From Variovorax sp. ZS18.2.2 (GTDB taxonomy: Bacteria; Pseudomonadota; Gammaproteobacteria; Burkholderiales; Burkholderiaceae_C): 64,000 nt of DNA. Position numbers and translations under genes: made by a program. Location: contig NZ_JANLNM010000001.1 of NCBI RefSeq assembly GCF_024701975.1, positions 1 to 64,000 on the forward strand, in the 5' to 3' direction. Numbering within the stretch: position 1 is the stretch's first letter; the number at the start of each line of letters is the position of its first letter. Below, piece by piece: positions 7,511 to 18,600 of the stretch. Below the pieces are notes generated by a model. It made no database searches. It saw nothing but the letters and a program-made list of their open reading frames with translations, and was not told where the DNA came from.

Positions 7511-9769
7511 ATGCCTCTGGCTTCATTGATCGGCCGATGGGCCATGCAGCCCTTCTCGAAGGCGCTGCCGCCGCTGGGCGACACCGAGCGTGCGGCGCTC
7601 GAGGCCGGCACCGTCGGTTTCGAAGGCCAGCTCTTCGCGGGGCGCCCGGATTTCGATGCGCTCACCGCCATGGGCCCCAATCAGTTGACGGCGCGCGAGC
7701 AGGCCTTCCTGCACAACGAGGTGCGCGCGCTGTGCCACATGCTCGATGACCATGCCATCGACCAGGCGCACGACCTGCCGCCCGAGGTGTGGCGGTTCCT
7801 CCGCGAGAAACGCTTCTTCGGAATGATCATTCCTGAAGAGTTCGGCGGTCTCGGCTTCGGCCACTACGCCCACGCCACGGTGGTGGCGCGCATCGCCACC
7901 GTCAATGTGGCCACGGCCGTGACGGTGATGGTGCCCAACTCGCTCGGCCCGGCCGAACTGCTGCTGCGCTACGGCACCGACGCGCAGAAAGAGCACTACC
8001 TGCCGCGCCTGGCCGATGGCCGCGAGCTGCCGTGCTTCGGGCTGACGTCGCCCTATGCCGGCTCCGATGCCGCATCGATCCCCGATCGCGGCGTGATCGT
8101 CGAGCGCGAGTTCAACGGCAAGCCGACGCGCGGCTTTCTGGTCGATTTCGACAAGCGCTACATCACGCTCGCGCCCGTCGCCACCGTGGTGGGCCTGGCC
8201 TTCCACGCCATCGACGAGAGCCGGCCCGAAGGCCAGCGCGAGCTGGGCATCACCTGCGCGCTGATTCCGGTGCCGCACGAGGGCATGGAGATCGGCCGCC
8301 GCCATCGCCCGATGGACAGCGCTTTCATGAACGGTCCGATCCACGGGCGCCAGGTCTTCATGCCGATGGAGTGGATCATCGGCGGCGAAAAACAGGTCGG
8401 CCAGGGCTGGCGCATGTTGATGGAATGCCTGGCCGCGGGGCGCGCGATTTCGTTGCCGGCGCTCGGATCGTCGATGCAGCAGACGGCGCTGTACGTGAGC
8501 AACGGCTACGGGCAGATCCGCGAGCAGTTCGGTCTGCCGGTCGGCAAGTTCCATGCGATTGCCGGGCTGGTCGCGCAGATGTCGGCCGAGCTCTATGCGA
8601 GCGATGCGGCGCGCCGCTTCACGGCCGCCGCGCTCGACAAGGGCGAGCGGCCCAGCGTGGCGAGCGCGATCCTCAAGGTGCAACTGACCGAGGCGGGGCG
8701 CCGCGCGGTCAACCATGGCATGGACATCCTCGGCGGCAAGGGCATCATCTCGGGCCCGTCGAACCTGCTCGGCGTGGCCTACCGGCAGGCGCCGATCGCG
8801 ATCACGGTGGAAGGCGCGAACATCCTCACGCGTGCGCTCATCGTGTTCGGGCAGGGGGCGGTGCGCTGCCATCCGCATGTGCTCGACGAAATGGCCGCCG
8901 TGCAGGCGAACGACGAAACCGCGCTCGGCAAGGCGCTCGTCGCGCACGGCAAGCATGTGGCGGTCAACCTCTGGCACAGCCTCTTCGGGGCGCCGGTGAT
9001 CGGCACGCCGCCCGAAGCGCTGGCGCGCGAGGCGCGGCTCATCGCGCGCATGAGCGCCAAATACGCGCTCACCGCCGACCTTGCGATGGGCATGCTCGGT
9101 GGCAAGCTCAAGCGCATGGAGTTGCTGTCGGCGCGGCTGGGCGACGTGCTCGCGCATCTGTACCTGGCGAGTGCCTGCGTCTGGCGCTATCGCGTCGATG
9201 CGGCGCCGGAGCTGCTGCCTTTTGCGCGGGCCGCGATCCGGCTGCAGCTCGACGAGGCCGGCAAGATCCTGCGCGACCTGTATGCGAATCTGCCGACTGC
9301 GGGCCGGCGCGTGATCGGCGCGCTGGTGCTGCGCCGCACCGCGCACCTGGCGCCGCTGCGTGATGTGCAGCTCATCGAACTCGCGGACCTGCTGCGCACA
9401 AACCCGCGCATCGTCGAGCGACTGGCCCCCGATCTCAGCGAACCGGCGGCCGGTGGCTTGCGCGACCTGATGCATGCGATGGAGTTGGGTGCGCAGCTCG
9501 GCGACACGACGGCGGCGCTCAACAAGGTGCTGCGCCGCACGAATTCGCTGGAAGAAGCCGCCCGCTCGGCGCCCGACCCCGAACTTGCGCTGGCCTACCT
9601 GCGGGCCGCCGACAAGGTCATCCAGGTGGACGACTTCGAAGGCCCGTCGGCGCGGAAAGCCGAGGGCGAAAACCTCACCCAGCCGCCTGCTTTGCCATCT
9701 CCGTCAGTGCCGCCGCCGTCTGCGCATCGGCCGGAAAGAACGACTCCACCGCCAGTTCCTGCAACGTGA
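7511..9769 (+). CDS. fadE: FadE-type acyl-CoA dehydrogenase
   Basis: This is a 752-residue acyl-CoA dehydrogenase of the large FadE class, which oxidises acyl-CoA to 2-enoyl-CoA with FAD in beta-oxidation. An AGGAG ribosome site at 7501-7505 supports ATG 7511 over ATG 7469. Visible blocks include IIPEEFGGLGF, FGLTSPYAGSDAASIPD, GWRMLMECLAAGRAISLP, DILGGKGI and ITVEGANILTRALIVFGQG. The C-terminal ~300 residues match the extra domain that lengthens FadE relative to short-chain enzymes. The last ~30 residues are Pro-rich (LPSPSVPPPSAHRPERTTPPP) and lie opposite the 3' end of the convergent XRE gene, so this tail may be a recent extension past a lost stop. Confidence 0.9.
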   Translation: MPLASLIGRWAMQPFSKALPPLGDTERAALEAGTVGFEGQLFAGRPDFDALTAMGPNQLTAREQAFLHNEVRALCHMLDDHAIDQAHDLPPEVWRFLREKRFFGMIIPEEFGGLGFGHYAHATVVARIATVNVATAVTVMVPNSLGPAELLLRYGTDAQKEHYLPRLADGRELPCFGLTSPYAGSDAASIPDRGVIVEREFNGKPTRGFLVDFDKRYITLAPVATVVGLAFHAIDESRPEGQRELGITCALIPVPHEGMEIGRRHRPMDSAFMNGPIHGRQVFMPMEWIIGGEKQVGQGWRMLMECLAAGRAISLPALGSSMQQTALYVSNGYGQIREQFGLPVGKFHAIAGLVAQMSAELYASDAARRFTAAALDKGERPSVASAILKVQLTEAGRRAVNHGMDILGGKGIISGPSNLLGVAYRQAPIAITVEGANILTRALIVFGQGAVRCHPHVLDEMAAVQANDETALGKALVAHGKHVAVNLWHSLFGAPVIGTPPEALAREARLIARMSAKYALTADLAMGMLGGKLKRMELLSARLGDVLAHLYLASACVWRYRVDAAPELLPFARAAIRLQLDEAGKILRDLYANLPTAGRRVIGALVLRRTAHLAPLRDVQLIELADLLRTNPRIVERLAPDLSEPAAGGLRDLMHAMELGAQLGDTTAALNKVLRRTNSLEEAARSAPDPELALAYLRAADKVIQVDDFEGPSARKAEGENLTQPPALPSPSVPPPSAHRPERTTPPPVPAT

Positions 9770-10523
9770 CATCGACCGGCGTGCCGAAGATCGTCGTCGT
9801 GCTGATGAAGCTCAGCACCCCGTTCGGCGTGACGAGCTGAAAGGGCACGACCACGCCCGAGAGATCGGTCTCGGTCTTCGGTGCGTCATGGCTCACGTTG
9901 GGGGCGGGAAAGGCCTCCAGTTCGTCGTGCAGTTCCTGCAGCACCGCATCGCCCGTCGCGGCGATCTGCTGCTGCAGCCGCTCGAGCAGATGGGCGCGCC
10001 ACTGCGCGAAGTTCGCGATGCGCGAGGCGAGGCCGCCGGGGTGCATGCTCAGGCGCAGCACGTTGACCGGCGGCGCCACCAACTCGGGCGCCGCGCCGGC
10101 CATGAGCATCGGCACCAGCGCGTTGTAGGCGACGAGGTTCCAGTGGCGGTCGACGGCGAGCGCGGGAAAAGGCTCGTGGCCCTTGAGCACCAGGTCCACC
10201 GCACGCCGCGCCGAAGCCAGCGCCGGATCGTCGAGCGAACGCTGGCGGTACATCGGCGCGAAGCCCGCAGCCACCAGCAGCGCGTTGCGTTCGCGCAGCG
10301 GCACTTCCAGCCGCTCGGCCAGGCGCAGCACCATCTCGCGGCTGGGCGCGGCGCGGCCGGTTTCCACGTAGCTGAGGTGCCGGGTCGAGACCTCGGCCTC
10401 CTGCGCCAGGTCGAGCTGGCTGAGGCGCCGGTGGGTGCGCCAATGCCGGAGATGCGCGCCGAACGGATCGCGCGCGCCGGGCTGGCTGGCCTTGGACGAA
10501 TGGGTGCTGCGGGTGGTGTTCAT
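9675..10523 (-). CDS. XRE-family regulator with MmyB-like ligand domain
   Basis: This 282-residue cytosolic regulator has an N-terminal helix-turn-helix at ~20-75 (LRHWRTHRRLSQLDLAQEAEVSTRHLSYVETGRAAPS). A C-terminal domain contains LAVDRHWNLVAYN and SFISTTTIFGTPVDVTLQELAVESFFPAD, typical of MmyB-like sensor domains. ATG 10523 is preferred over upstream in-frame codons. It is divergent from a small membrane-protein gene across ~142 bp, its most likely target. Its stop lies 95 bp inside the convergent fadE frame. The ligand is unknown. Confidence 0.85.
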   Translation of the reverse strand: MNTTRSTHSSKASQPGARDPFGAHLRHWRTHRRLSQLDLAQEAEVSTRHLSYVETGRAAPSREMVLRLAERLEVPLRERNALLVAAGFAPMYRQRSLDDPALASARRAVDLVLKGHEPFPALAVDRHWNLVAYNALVPMLMAGAAPELVAPPVNVLRLSMHPGGLASRIANFAQWRAHLLERLQQQIAATGDAVLQELHDELEAFPAPNVSHDAPKTETDLSGVVVPFQLVTPNGVLSFISTTTIFGTPVDVTLQELAVESFFPADAQTAAALTEMAKQAAG

Positions 10524-10665
10524 GGCCCGCATTCTGGCGCGGTGCCGGCGCGGCGCCATGACCTCCCAGGTCATCGACGCGATGCATGCCCCGCGGAATC
10601 ATTGGCTCCAACGCGGCAGGACTGGCTTGCGGCGTACCACCCCAGTGACCCCCAAGGAGATTCAC

Positions 10666-11079
10666 ATGTCCGTCTTCACTTCCCCCCGCTTCCTGCCCAA
10701 CGTGATGTGGGCCGACGCCGCCTCCTGCGCCGCGACCGGCGCGCTGCAGGTGGCATTCACCGATGCGCTGGCAGAGCTCACCGGGCTGCCCGCGGCGCTG
10801 CTGATGGGCACCGGCGTGTTCCTGCTGGCGTATGCGGCGCTCGCCGCCTTCATGGCCAGCCGCAGCACCCCGTCGCGCACGCTGGTCGGCCTCGTGATCT
10901 TCGGCAACTTCGGCTGGGCCGTGGCCTGCATCGCATTGCTGGTGAGCGGGGTGTTCGCGGTCACTGCGCTGGGCATGGCCTGGGTGATTGCGCAGGCCGT
11001 GTGCGTGGTCGTGCTGGCCGAGCTGCAATGGACCGGCCTTCGCCGCACGCGCGCCAGCGCGAATATGGCAATGGCGTGA
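10666..11079 (+). CDS. Small four-helix inner-membrane protein
   Basis: The 137-residue protein starts at ATG 10666 behind AAGGAG at 10653-10658. Hydrophobic stretches near residues 17-35, 44-65, 72-92 and 100-120 predict about four transmembrane helices, with a short Arg-containing cytoplasmic tail. No catalytic motif is visible and the function is unknown. The divergent XRE/MmyB regulator next to it suggests ligand-induced expression. Confidence 0.75.
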   Translation: MSVFTSPRFLPNVMWADAASCAATGALQVAFTDALAELTGLPAALLMGTGVFLLAYAALAAFMASRSTPSRTLVGLVIFGNFGWAVACIALLVSGVFAVTALGMAWVIAQAVCVVVLAELQWTGLRRTRASANMAMA

Positions 11080-11114
11080 AAGACCTTGCGGCCTGTTCAG
11101 GTAACGCCGAGGAA

Positions 11115-11200
11115 CCGGCTTTGCCGGGCCTCAGGTGTTGCCCCCGGTAGAGGGGGTTGGCGCAGCGACACGAAGTGCGCGAAGACTGGGGGCGAGCCAC
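11115..11200. repeat. Hairpin-rich intergenic region before acnA
   Basis: The gap holds CCGGC-TTT-GCCGG (11115-11127), CCCCC/GGGGG arms (11141-11156) and CGCA/TGCG arms around 11161-11179. The composition resembles extragenic palindromic elements I associate with Comamonadaceae genomes, from memory. It could act as a terminator or mRNA stabiliser; there is no T-run for a classical terminator. Confidence 0.4.
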
Positions 11201-11256
11201 GGTCATTGTTCCCCGCTATCCTTGAGGAGCTTCCACGAAACAACAGGAGTTCCTCT

Positions 11257-14124
<2,868 letters not shown>

Positions 14125-14128
14125 ACGC

Positions 14129-14587
14129 TTGATCCGCGTCGGGCTCATCTCCGATACCCACGGCCTGCTGCGTCCGCAGGCCGTGGCTGCCCTGCAGGGC
14201 AGCGATTTCATCGTGCATGGCGGGGACATCGGCGATGCCGGCATCCTCGAAGCGCTCGTGGCCATCGCGCCGCTCACGGTGGTGCGGGGCAACAACGACC
14301 GGGAGCCGTGGGCCGGTGGCATCGCCGAGACGGAATTCCTGAAGGTCGGCGGTGTTCTCGTCTATGCAATCCACGACCTCTCGCAGATCGATATCGACCC
14401 CGCGGGAGCGGGCGTTCGCGTGGTGGTGTCCGGGCATTCGCACAAGCCGAAAGTCGAGGAGCGGGGCGGCGTGCTCTACGTCAACCCGGGCAGCGCCGGA
14501 CCGCGGCGATTCAAATTGCCAATCGCTGTCGGCGAGCTCATCGTCGAAGGCAATTCGGTGACGGCGCGCATCGTCGAGTTGGCCTGA
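14129..14587 (+). CDS. YfcE/MJ0936-family metallophosphoesterase
   Basis: The 152-residue protein starts at TTG 14129, only 4 bp after the acnA stop, giving MIRVGLISDTHGLL. The full set of binuclear-metal motifs is present: SDTHG, HGGDIGD, VRGNNDRE, AIHD and SGHSHKPKVE, followed by the NPGSAGPRRF block typical of YfcE-like phosphodiesterases. It should hydrolyse phosphodiesters with two divalent metals in the cytosol; the natural substrate is unknown. Confidence 0.88.
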   Translation: MIRVGLISDTHGLLRPQAVAALQGSDFIVHGGDIGDAGILEALVAIAPLTVVRGNNDREPWAGGIAETEFLKVGGVLVYAIHDLSQIDIDPAGAGVRVVVSGHSHKPKVEERGGVLYVNPGSAGPRRFKLPIAVGELIVEGNSVTARIVELA

Positions 14588-14656
14588 AGGGCGCGTGCGG
14601 CGGCCAGAAATGGCGCGGCCCCCGAGGTCAAAGGGCTTTAGTCAGGTTTGTGCGAT

Positions 14657-14671
14657 TGAGAATTGCTAGCA
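14657..14671 (+). promoter_or_regulatory. Candidate Fur box upstream of feoAB
   Basis: The 15-mer TGAGAATTGCTAGCA matches the 7-1-7 Fur consensus (TGATAATnATTATCA) at 10 of 14 defined positions and contains the palindrome TGCTAGCA. It lies about 50 bp before the feoA start, in an AT-richer patch. Placement before ferrous iron uptake genes is what makes it credible. Confidence 0.4.
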
Positions 14672-14721
14672 TCTAGGCTTTGCTTACAGGTGCGTCCGGA
14701 TATCCAGGGCGCCGCCCCACC

Positions 14722-15030
14722 GTGCGAACCAACGACTTCGGCACCGCGCCGGCCAACACCACGGCCGTCGCCCTGCGCCTCGACCAGCTTCCGAACAACC
14801 AGTGGGCCACCGTGCTCGACGTGGCGCGCCCCGAGGGTGCGGACGACCGCGAGCTCGTGCTGCGCCTGACCGAAATCGGCTTCGTGCCGGGCGAGGCGGT
14901 GCGCATCGTCGCGAGCGGCATCCCGGGCCGGGAGCCGCTGGCGGTGCGCCTGGGCCACACCACCTTCGCGCTGCGCCGCCACGAGGCCGCGCTCATCCAC
15001 GTCACGCCGGGAGCCGCCAACCATGGCTGA
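14722..15030 (+). CDS. feoA: Ferrous iron transport protein A
   Basis: This 102-residue SH3-like FeoA protein regulates the FeoB channel at the membrane. The core reads LVLRLTEIGFVPGEAVRIVASG and PLAVRLGHTTFALRRHEAALI, the normal FeoA beta-barrel pattern. GTG 14722 is chosen; a TTG at 14680 would add 14 residues but sits where transcription probably begins. Its last 8 bp overlap the feoB start, implying coupled translation. Confidence 0.88.
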   Translation: MRTNDFGTAPANTTAVALRLDQLPNNQWATVLDVARPEGADDRELVLRLTEIGFVPGEAVRIVASGIPGREPLAVRLGHTTFALRRHEAALIHVTPGAANHG

Positions 15031-16918
15031 AGCCGTCATCCAGGGACCCGGCGGCTTCGCCCCCACCGCCCAGCCGGGGCGCATCGCGCTGCTCGGCAAC
15101 CCCAACTGCGGCAAGACCGCGCTCTTCAACCTCTTGACCGGCAGCCGCCAGAAGGTCGCCAACTACGCCGGCGTGACCGTCGAGCGCAAGGAAGGCACGC
15201 TGCGCACGCCATCGGGCCGTCGCGTTTTCGTGCTCGACCTGCCGGGCGCCTACAGCCTGAATGCGCTCAGCGCCGACGAGGCCGTCACCCGCGACATCGT
15301 CACCGGCAAGAGCAACGAAGCCCTGCCCGACCTCCTGGTGTGCGTGACAGACGCCACCAATCTGCGCCTGAACCTGCGCCTCGTGCTCGAGGCGAAGAAG
15401 CTCGGCTTGCCGATGGTCGTCGCGCTCAACATGACCGACATGGCCAAGAAGCAGGGCATCGCGGTCGACACCGCCGTGCTCTCGCGCGAGCTCGGCGTGC
15501 CGGTGATCGAAACCGTCGGCGTTCACACCGGCGGCGCGAAGAACCTGCTCGAGGCGCTCGACGCCCCCGTGGCCGCCGCCACGCCGCAGCCCTGGCAGGC
15601 GCCGGGCCTGGACGACGTGCTCGCCACGCAGCGCGAGGTGCGCCGCATTCTCGGCCTCGCGGTGAAGGAGCCGGTCGGCAGCCTCGCCACCAGCGACCGC
15701 ATCGACCGCGTGGTGATGCATCCGGTGTGGGGCATGGTGGTGCTGGCCGTCACGATGTTCCTGATGTTCCAGGCCGTGTTCAGCTGGGCCAATGTGCCGA
15801 TGGACGCCATCAAGGCCGGCACCGAGGCGCTGGGCGGCCTGCTCAAGACGGCCATCCCCGAAGGCATGCTGCAGAGCCTGCTGGTCGACGGCGTGATCGC
15901 CGGCGTGGGCGGCGTGATCGTGTTCCTGCCGCAGATCCTGATCCTGTTCCTCTTCATCCTCGCGCTCGAAGACTCGGGCTACCTGCCGCGCGCGGCCTTC
16001 CTGCTCGACCGCGTGATGGGTACCGTGGGCCTGTCGGGCCGCTCGTTCATTCCGCTGCTCTCGAGCTTTGCCTGCGCCATTCCGGGCGTGATGGCGACCC
16101 GCACCATCAGCAACTGGCGCGACCGCATCACGACGATCATGATCGCGCCGCTCATGACCTGTTCGGCGCGGTTGCCGGTGTATGCGCTGCTGATTGCGGC
16201 CTTCATTCCGGCGCGCACCGTGGGTGGCGTCTTCAACCTGCAGGGCGTGGTGCTGTTCGCGCTGTATGTGTTCGGCATCGTCTCGGCGATGGCCGTGGCC
16301 TGGGTGATGAAGCGCTTTCGCGACAACACGCAGCATTCGCCGCTCCTGATGGAGCTGCCCGCCTACCGCTGGCCGAACCTGCGCAACCTCGCGCTCGGCC
16401 TCTACGAGCGGGCGTGGATCTTCATCCAGCGCGTGGGCACGATCATCCTCACGCTAACGATCCTGTTGTGGTTCCTCTCGACCTTCCCGTCGCCGCCTGA
16501 AGGCGCGACCGGCCCGGCCATCCAGTACAGCCTGGCCGGCATGATCGGCCGCGGGCTCGAAGTCATCTTCGCGCCCATCGGCTTCAACTGGCAGATCTCG
16601 ATCGCGCTGGTGCCGGGCATGGCGGCGCGCGAAGTGGCGGTGGGCGCGCTGGGCACGGTGTACGCGCTCTCGGCCACCGGCGACGACGTGGCCGGTGCGC
16701 TCGAGCCGCTGATCGCCGGCAGCTGGTCGCTGGCGACGGCGCTGTCGCTCTTGGTCTGGTACGTGTTCGCGCCGCAATGCATCTCGACGCTGGCCGCCGT
16801 GAAGCGCGAGACGGCCTCGTGGAAGTACGTGTGGATCATGGCGGGCTACCTGTTTGCGCTCGCCTACGCAGCGTGCTTCATCACCTACCACGTTGCGGTG
16901 GCACTCGGAGCGGGTTAA
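15023..16918 (+). CDS. feoB: Ferrous iron transporter B
   Basis: This 631-residue inner-membrane protein imports Fe(II). The N-terminal G-domain has G1 GNPNCGKT (residues 25-32), G2 YAGVTVE, G3 DLPGAYSL and G4 NMTD. Two Gate blocks follow, including RSFIPLLSSFACAIPGVMATRTI and an equivalent near MAAREVAVGALGTVYAL. About ten hydrophobic helices make up the permease half. The length is short for FeoB (often 700+), with a compact linker between G-domain and membrane part. It is in an operon with feoA; no feoC-like winged-helix gene follows. Confidence 0.96.
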   Translation: MAEAVIQGPGGFAPTAQPGRIALLGNPNCGKTALFNLLTGSRQKVANYAGVTVERKEGTLRTPSGRRVFVLDLPGAYSLNALSADEAVTRDIVTGKSNEALPDLLVCVTDATNLRLNLRLVLEAKKLGLPMVVALNMTDMAKKQGIAVDTAVLSRELGVPVIETVGVHTGGAKNLLEALDAPVAAATPQPWQAPGLDDVLATQREVRRILGLAVKEPVGSLATSDRIDRVVMHPVWGMVVLAVTMFLMFQAVFSWANVPMDAIKAGTEALGGLLKTAIPEGMLQSLLVDGVIAGVGGVIVFLPQILILFLFILALEDSGYLPRAAFLLDRVMGTVGLSGRSFIPLLSSFACAIPGVMATRTISNWRDRITTIMIAPLMTCSARLPVYALLIAAFIPARTVGGVFNLQGVVLFALYVFGIVSAMAVAWVMKRFRDNTQHSPLLMELPAYRWPNLRNLALGLYERAWIFIQRVGTIILTLTILLWFLSTFPSPPEGATGPAIQYSLAGMIGRGLEVIFAPIGFNWQISIALVPGMAAREVAVGALGTVYALSATGDDVAGALEPLIAGSWSLATALSLLVWYVFAPQCISTLAAVKRETASWKYVWIMAGYLFALAYAACFITYHVAVALGAG

Positions 16919-16952
16919 AACCGCCCTAGACGCTGAAAGGTTTGAAGAAGAA

Positions 16953-17240
16953 ATGACGCAACAACTGATCGTCGGATTGATCGTCGCAGCGGCTGCGTTC
17001 TACGCGGTCTGGCGCTGGATGCCCGCAGGCTGGCGACGCAGCGCGGCCCACAAGCTCGCGGCCGGCACGCAGCGTGCCGGCCTGGTCGACCAGGAGCGCG
17101 CCAACCAGCTGGCCGCCTCGCTCGCCAAGACCTCGGGTTGCGGCTCCTGCGACACCTGTGGCAGCTGCGCTCCCAAGAAACCCGGCAACACCAACGCGCC
17201 GCAAGCCGACAAGGCCCTCTCGAACAGCCTAAGAGGCTGA
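16953..17240 (+). CDS. Cys-rich single-pass membrane protein after feoB
   Basis: The 95-residue protein starts at ATG 16953 after GAAGAAG. It has one N-terminal membrane helix (LIVGLIVAAAAFYAVW), an Arg/Lys stretch, then a Cys cluster SGCGSCDTCGSCAPKK with four cysteines in C-x2-C-x2-C-x2-C spacing, and an Asn/Pro-rich tail. It resembles small proteins annotated as DUF6587 beside feoB in this family (from memory). It occupies the usual feoC position but is not a winged helix; an Fe or Fe-S binding role for the cluster is inference. Its stop codon is inside the left arm of the 17232-17392 inverted repeat. Confidence 0.75.
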   Translation: MTQQLIVGLIVAAAAFYAVWRWMPAGWRRSAAHKLAAGTQRAGLVDQERANQLAASLAKTSGCGSCDTCGSCAPKKPGNTNAPQADKALSNSLRG

Positions 17241-17392
17241 GAGGCAGCCCGGCGTGACCGCTCATCCCCCGCAAACGGCCCCACTCTGCGTTGCAAATGC
17301 TCGCCATAGCCCGAGCTATGGCTGCGCTTTGCGCCTTGATTGGGACCGTTTGCGGGCGCTGCTCGGTCACGCCGAATTGCCTCTCAGCCTCT
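17232..17392. repeat. 161-bp imperfect inverted-repeat element
   Basis: The ends are perfect 15-bp inverted repeats (AGAGGCTGAGAGGCA at 17232-17246; complement at 17378-17392). Inner paired blocks are CGGCGTGACCG with CGGTCACGCCG and CCGCAAACGG with CCGTTTGCGG, around a central GCCATAGC/GCTATGGC pair. The whole can fold as one long hairpin. It could be a miniature mobile element, an extragenic palindrome or a strong terminator. It contains the TGA of the upstream gene and ends 7 bp before the next start. Confidence 0.75.
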
Positions 17393-17399
17393 GAGTCCG

Positions 17400-18584
17400 A
17401 TGCCCACGCACATCCTCGTCGCCGGGGGCGGCATCGGGGGGCTGGCCACGGCGCTGGCGCTTTCGCGGAGCCGGCACCGCGCCGATGTCTTCGAGCAGGC
17501 GGCGGTCTTCGGCGAAATCGGGGCCGGCGTGCAGCTCGGCCCGAACGTCACGCGGCGCCTTCAACAACTGGACCTCGGCACGGGCCTCGCGAAGATCGCG
17601 GCGCGCCCCGATGCACTGGTGGTCCGCAGCGCCGGCAGCGATGCCGTGCTGGCCCGCCTGCCGCTGGGCGATGCGATGCAGCAGCGCTACGGTGCCCCTT
17701 ACTTCTGCGCACACCGTGCCGACCTGCATGCTCTGCTGCTCGAAGCGGTGCGCGCGCGCGGCACCGGCACGCTGGTGACGGCCGCGCAGATCAGGCAGGT
17801 CGAGACCAGCGACGACCTCGTGTGCGTCTCTAGCGCCGACGCCCGCGCCTGGGAGGGCGAAGCGCTCGTGGGCGCCGATGGCCTCTGGAGCATGGTGCGG
17901 CGCCAACTCGATACACCCTCGGCCGTGGAGCCGCCGCGCGTCACCGGCCACACAGCCTGGCGCGCAATGGCCTTGCAGTCCGACCTGCCCGCGGCATTGC
18001 GGCGCCAGCAGGTCGATGTGTGGCTGGGCCCGTACCTGCATGCCGTGGCGTATCCGGTGCGCGGCGGTGACTGGCTCAATGTGGTGGTGATCGCCGAATC
18101 CGCCCCGGCCGGCGATGCGCGCGACTGGGACCAGTCCAGCAGCATCGCGGCCCTGCAACAGGCCACAGGCCGCAGCGGCGGCCGTCTGCAGGCCCTGCTC
18201 GAGGCGATGCCCGGCTGGCGCGCCTGGTCGCTCAGCGACCGCGCGCCGCTGACCTCCGCCGCCGACATGGCGCACGAGCGTGTCGCGCTGGTGGGCGACG
18301 CGGCGCACCCGATGGTGCCGTACCTTGCGCAGGGCGCCGGCATGGCGATCGAGGACGCGGTCGCGCTGGCCGAAGTGCTGGGCGATGGAAGCGCGGTCGA
18401 TGTACCCGCAGCCTTCGCGCGCTATGCCGAAGCGCGCTGGCAGCGCAATGCGCAGGTGCAGGCGCGCGCGCGGCGCAACGGCGAGGTCTTCCATGCGACC
18501 GGCCCTGTGCGCCTGGGGCGCGATCTCGCGATGCGCACGCTCGGCGCGCGCTTGCTAGATCAGCCCTGGCTGTACGGCGGTTGA
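17400..18584 (+). CDS. FAD-dependent aromatic-ring monooxygenase
   Basis: The 394-residue protein starts at ATG 17400. It has an N-terminal dinucleotide fold ILVAGGGIGGLATALALSR, the EIGAGVQLGPNVTRRL block, and the second FAD motif GDAAHPMVPYLAQGAGMAIEDA, as in salicylate/3-hydroxybenzoate hydroxylases. Such enzymes use NAD(P)H and O2 to hydroxylate phenolic substrates in the cytosol. The substrate cannot be read from sequence, and neighbours give no pathway. It has no obvious ribosome site and begins directly after the inverted-repeat element. Confidence 0.85.
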   Translation: MPTHILVAGGGIGGLATALALSRSRHRADVFEQAAVFGEIGAGVQLGPNVTRRLQQLDLGTGLAKIAARPDALVVRSAGSDAVLARLPLGDAMQQRYGAPYFCAHRADLHALLLEAVRARGTGTLVTAAQIRQVETSDDLVCVSSADARAWEGEALVGADGLWSMVRRQLDTPSAVEPPRVTGHTAWRAMALQSDLPAALRRQQVDVWLGPYLHAVAYPVRGGDWLNVVVIAESAPAGDARDWDQSSSIAALQQATGRSGGRLQALLEAMPGWRAWSLSDRAPLTSAADMAHERVALVGDAAHPMVPYLAQGAGMAIEDAVALAEVLGDGSAVDVPAAFARYAEARWQRNAQVQARARRNGEVFHATGPVRLGRDLAMRTLGARLLDQPWLYGG

Positions 18585-18600
18585 ATGAACCCTCGGACCT

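Noticed and set aside
9675..11205. Prophage or toxin-antitoxin locus around the XRE regulator.
   Set aside because: The regulator has an MmyB-like sensor half, the neighbour is an ordinary small membrane protein, and no phage or toxin gene is present.
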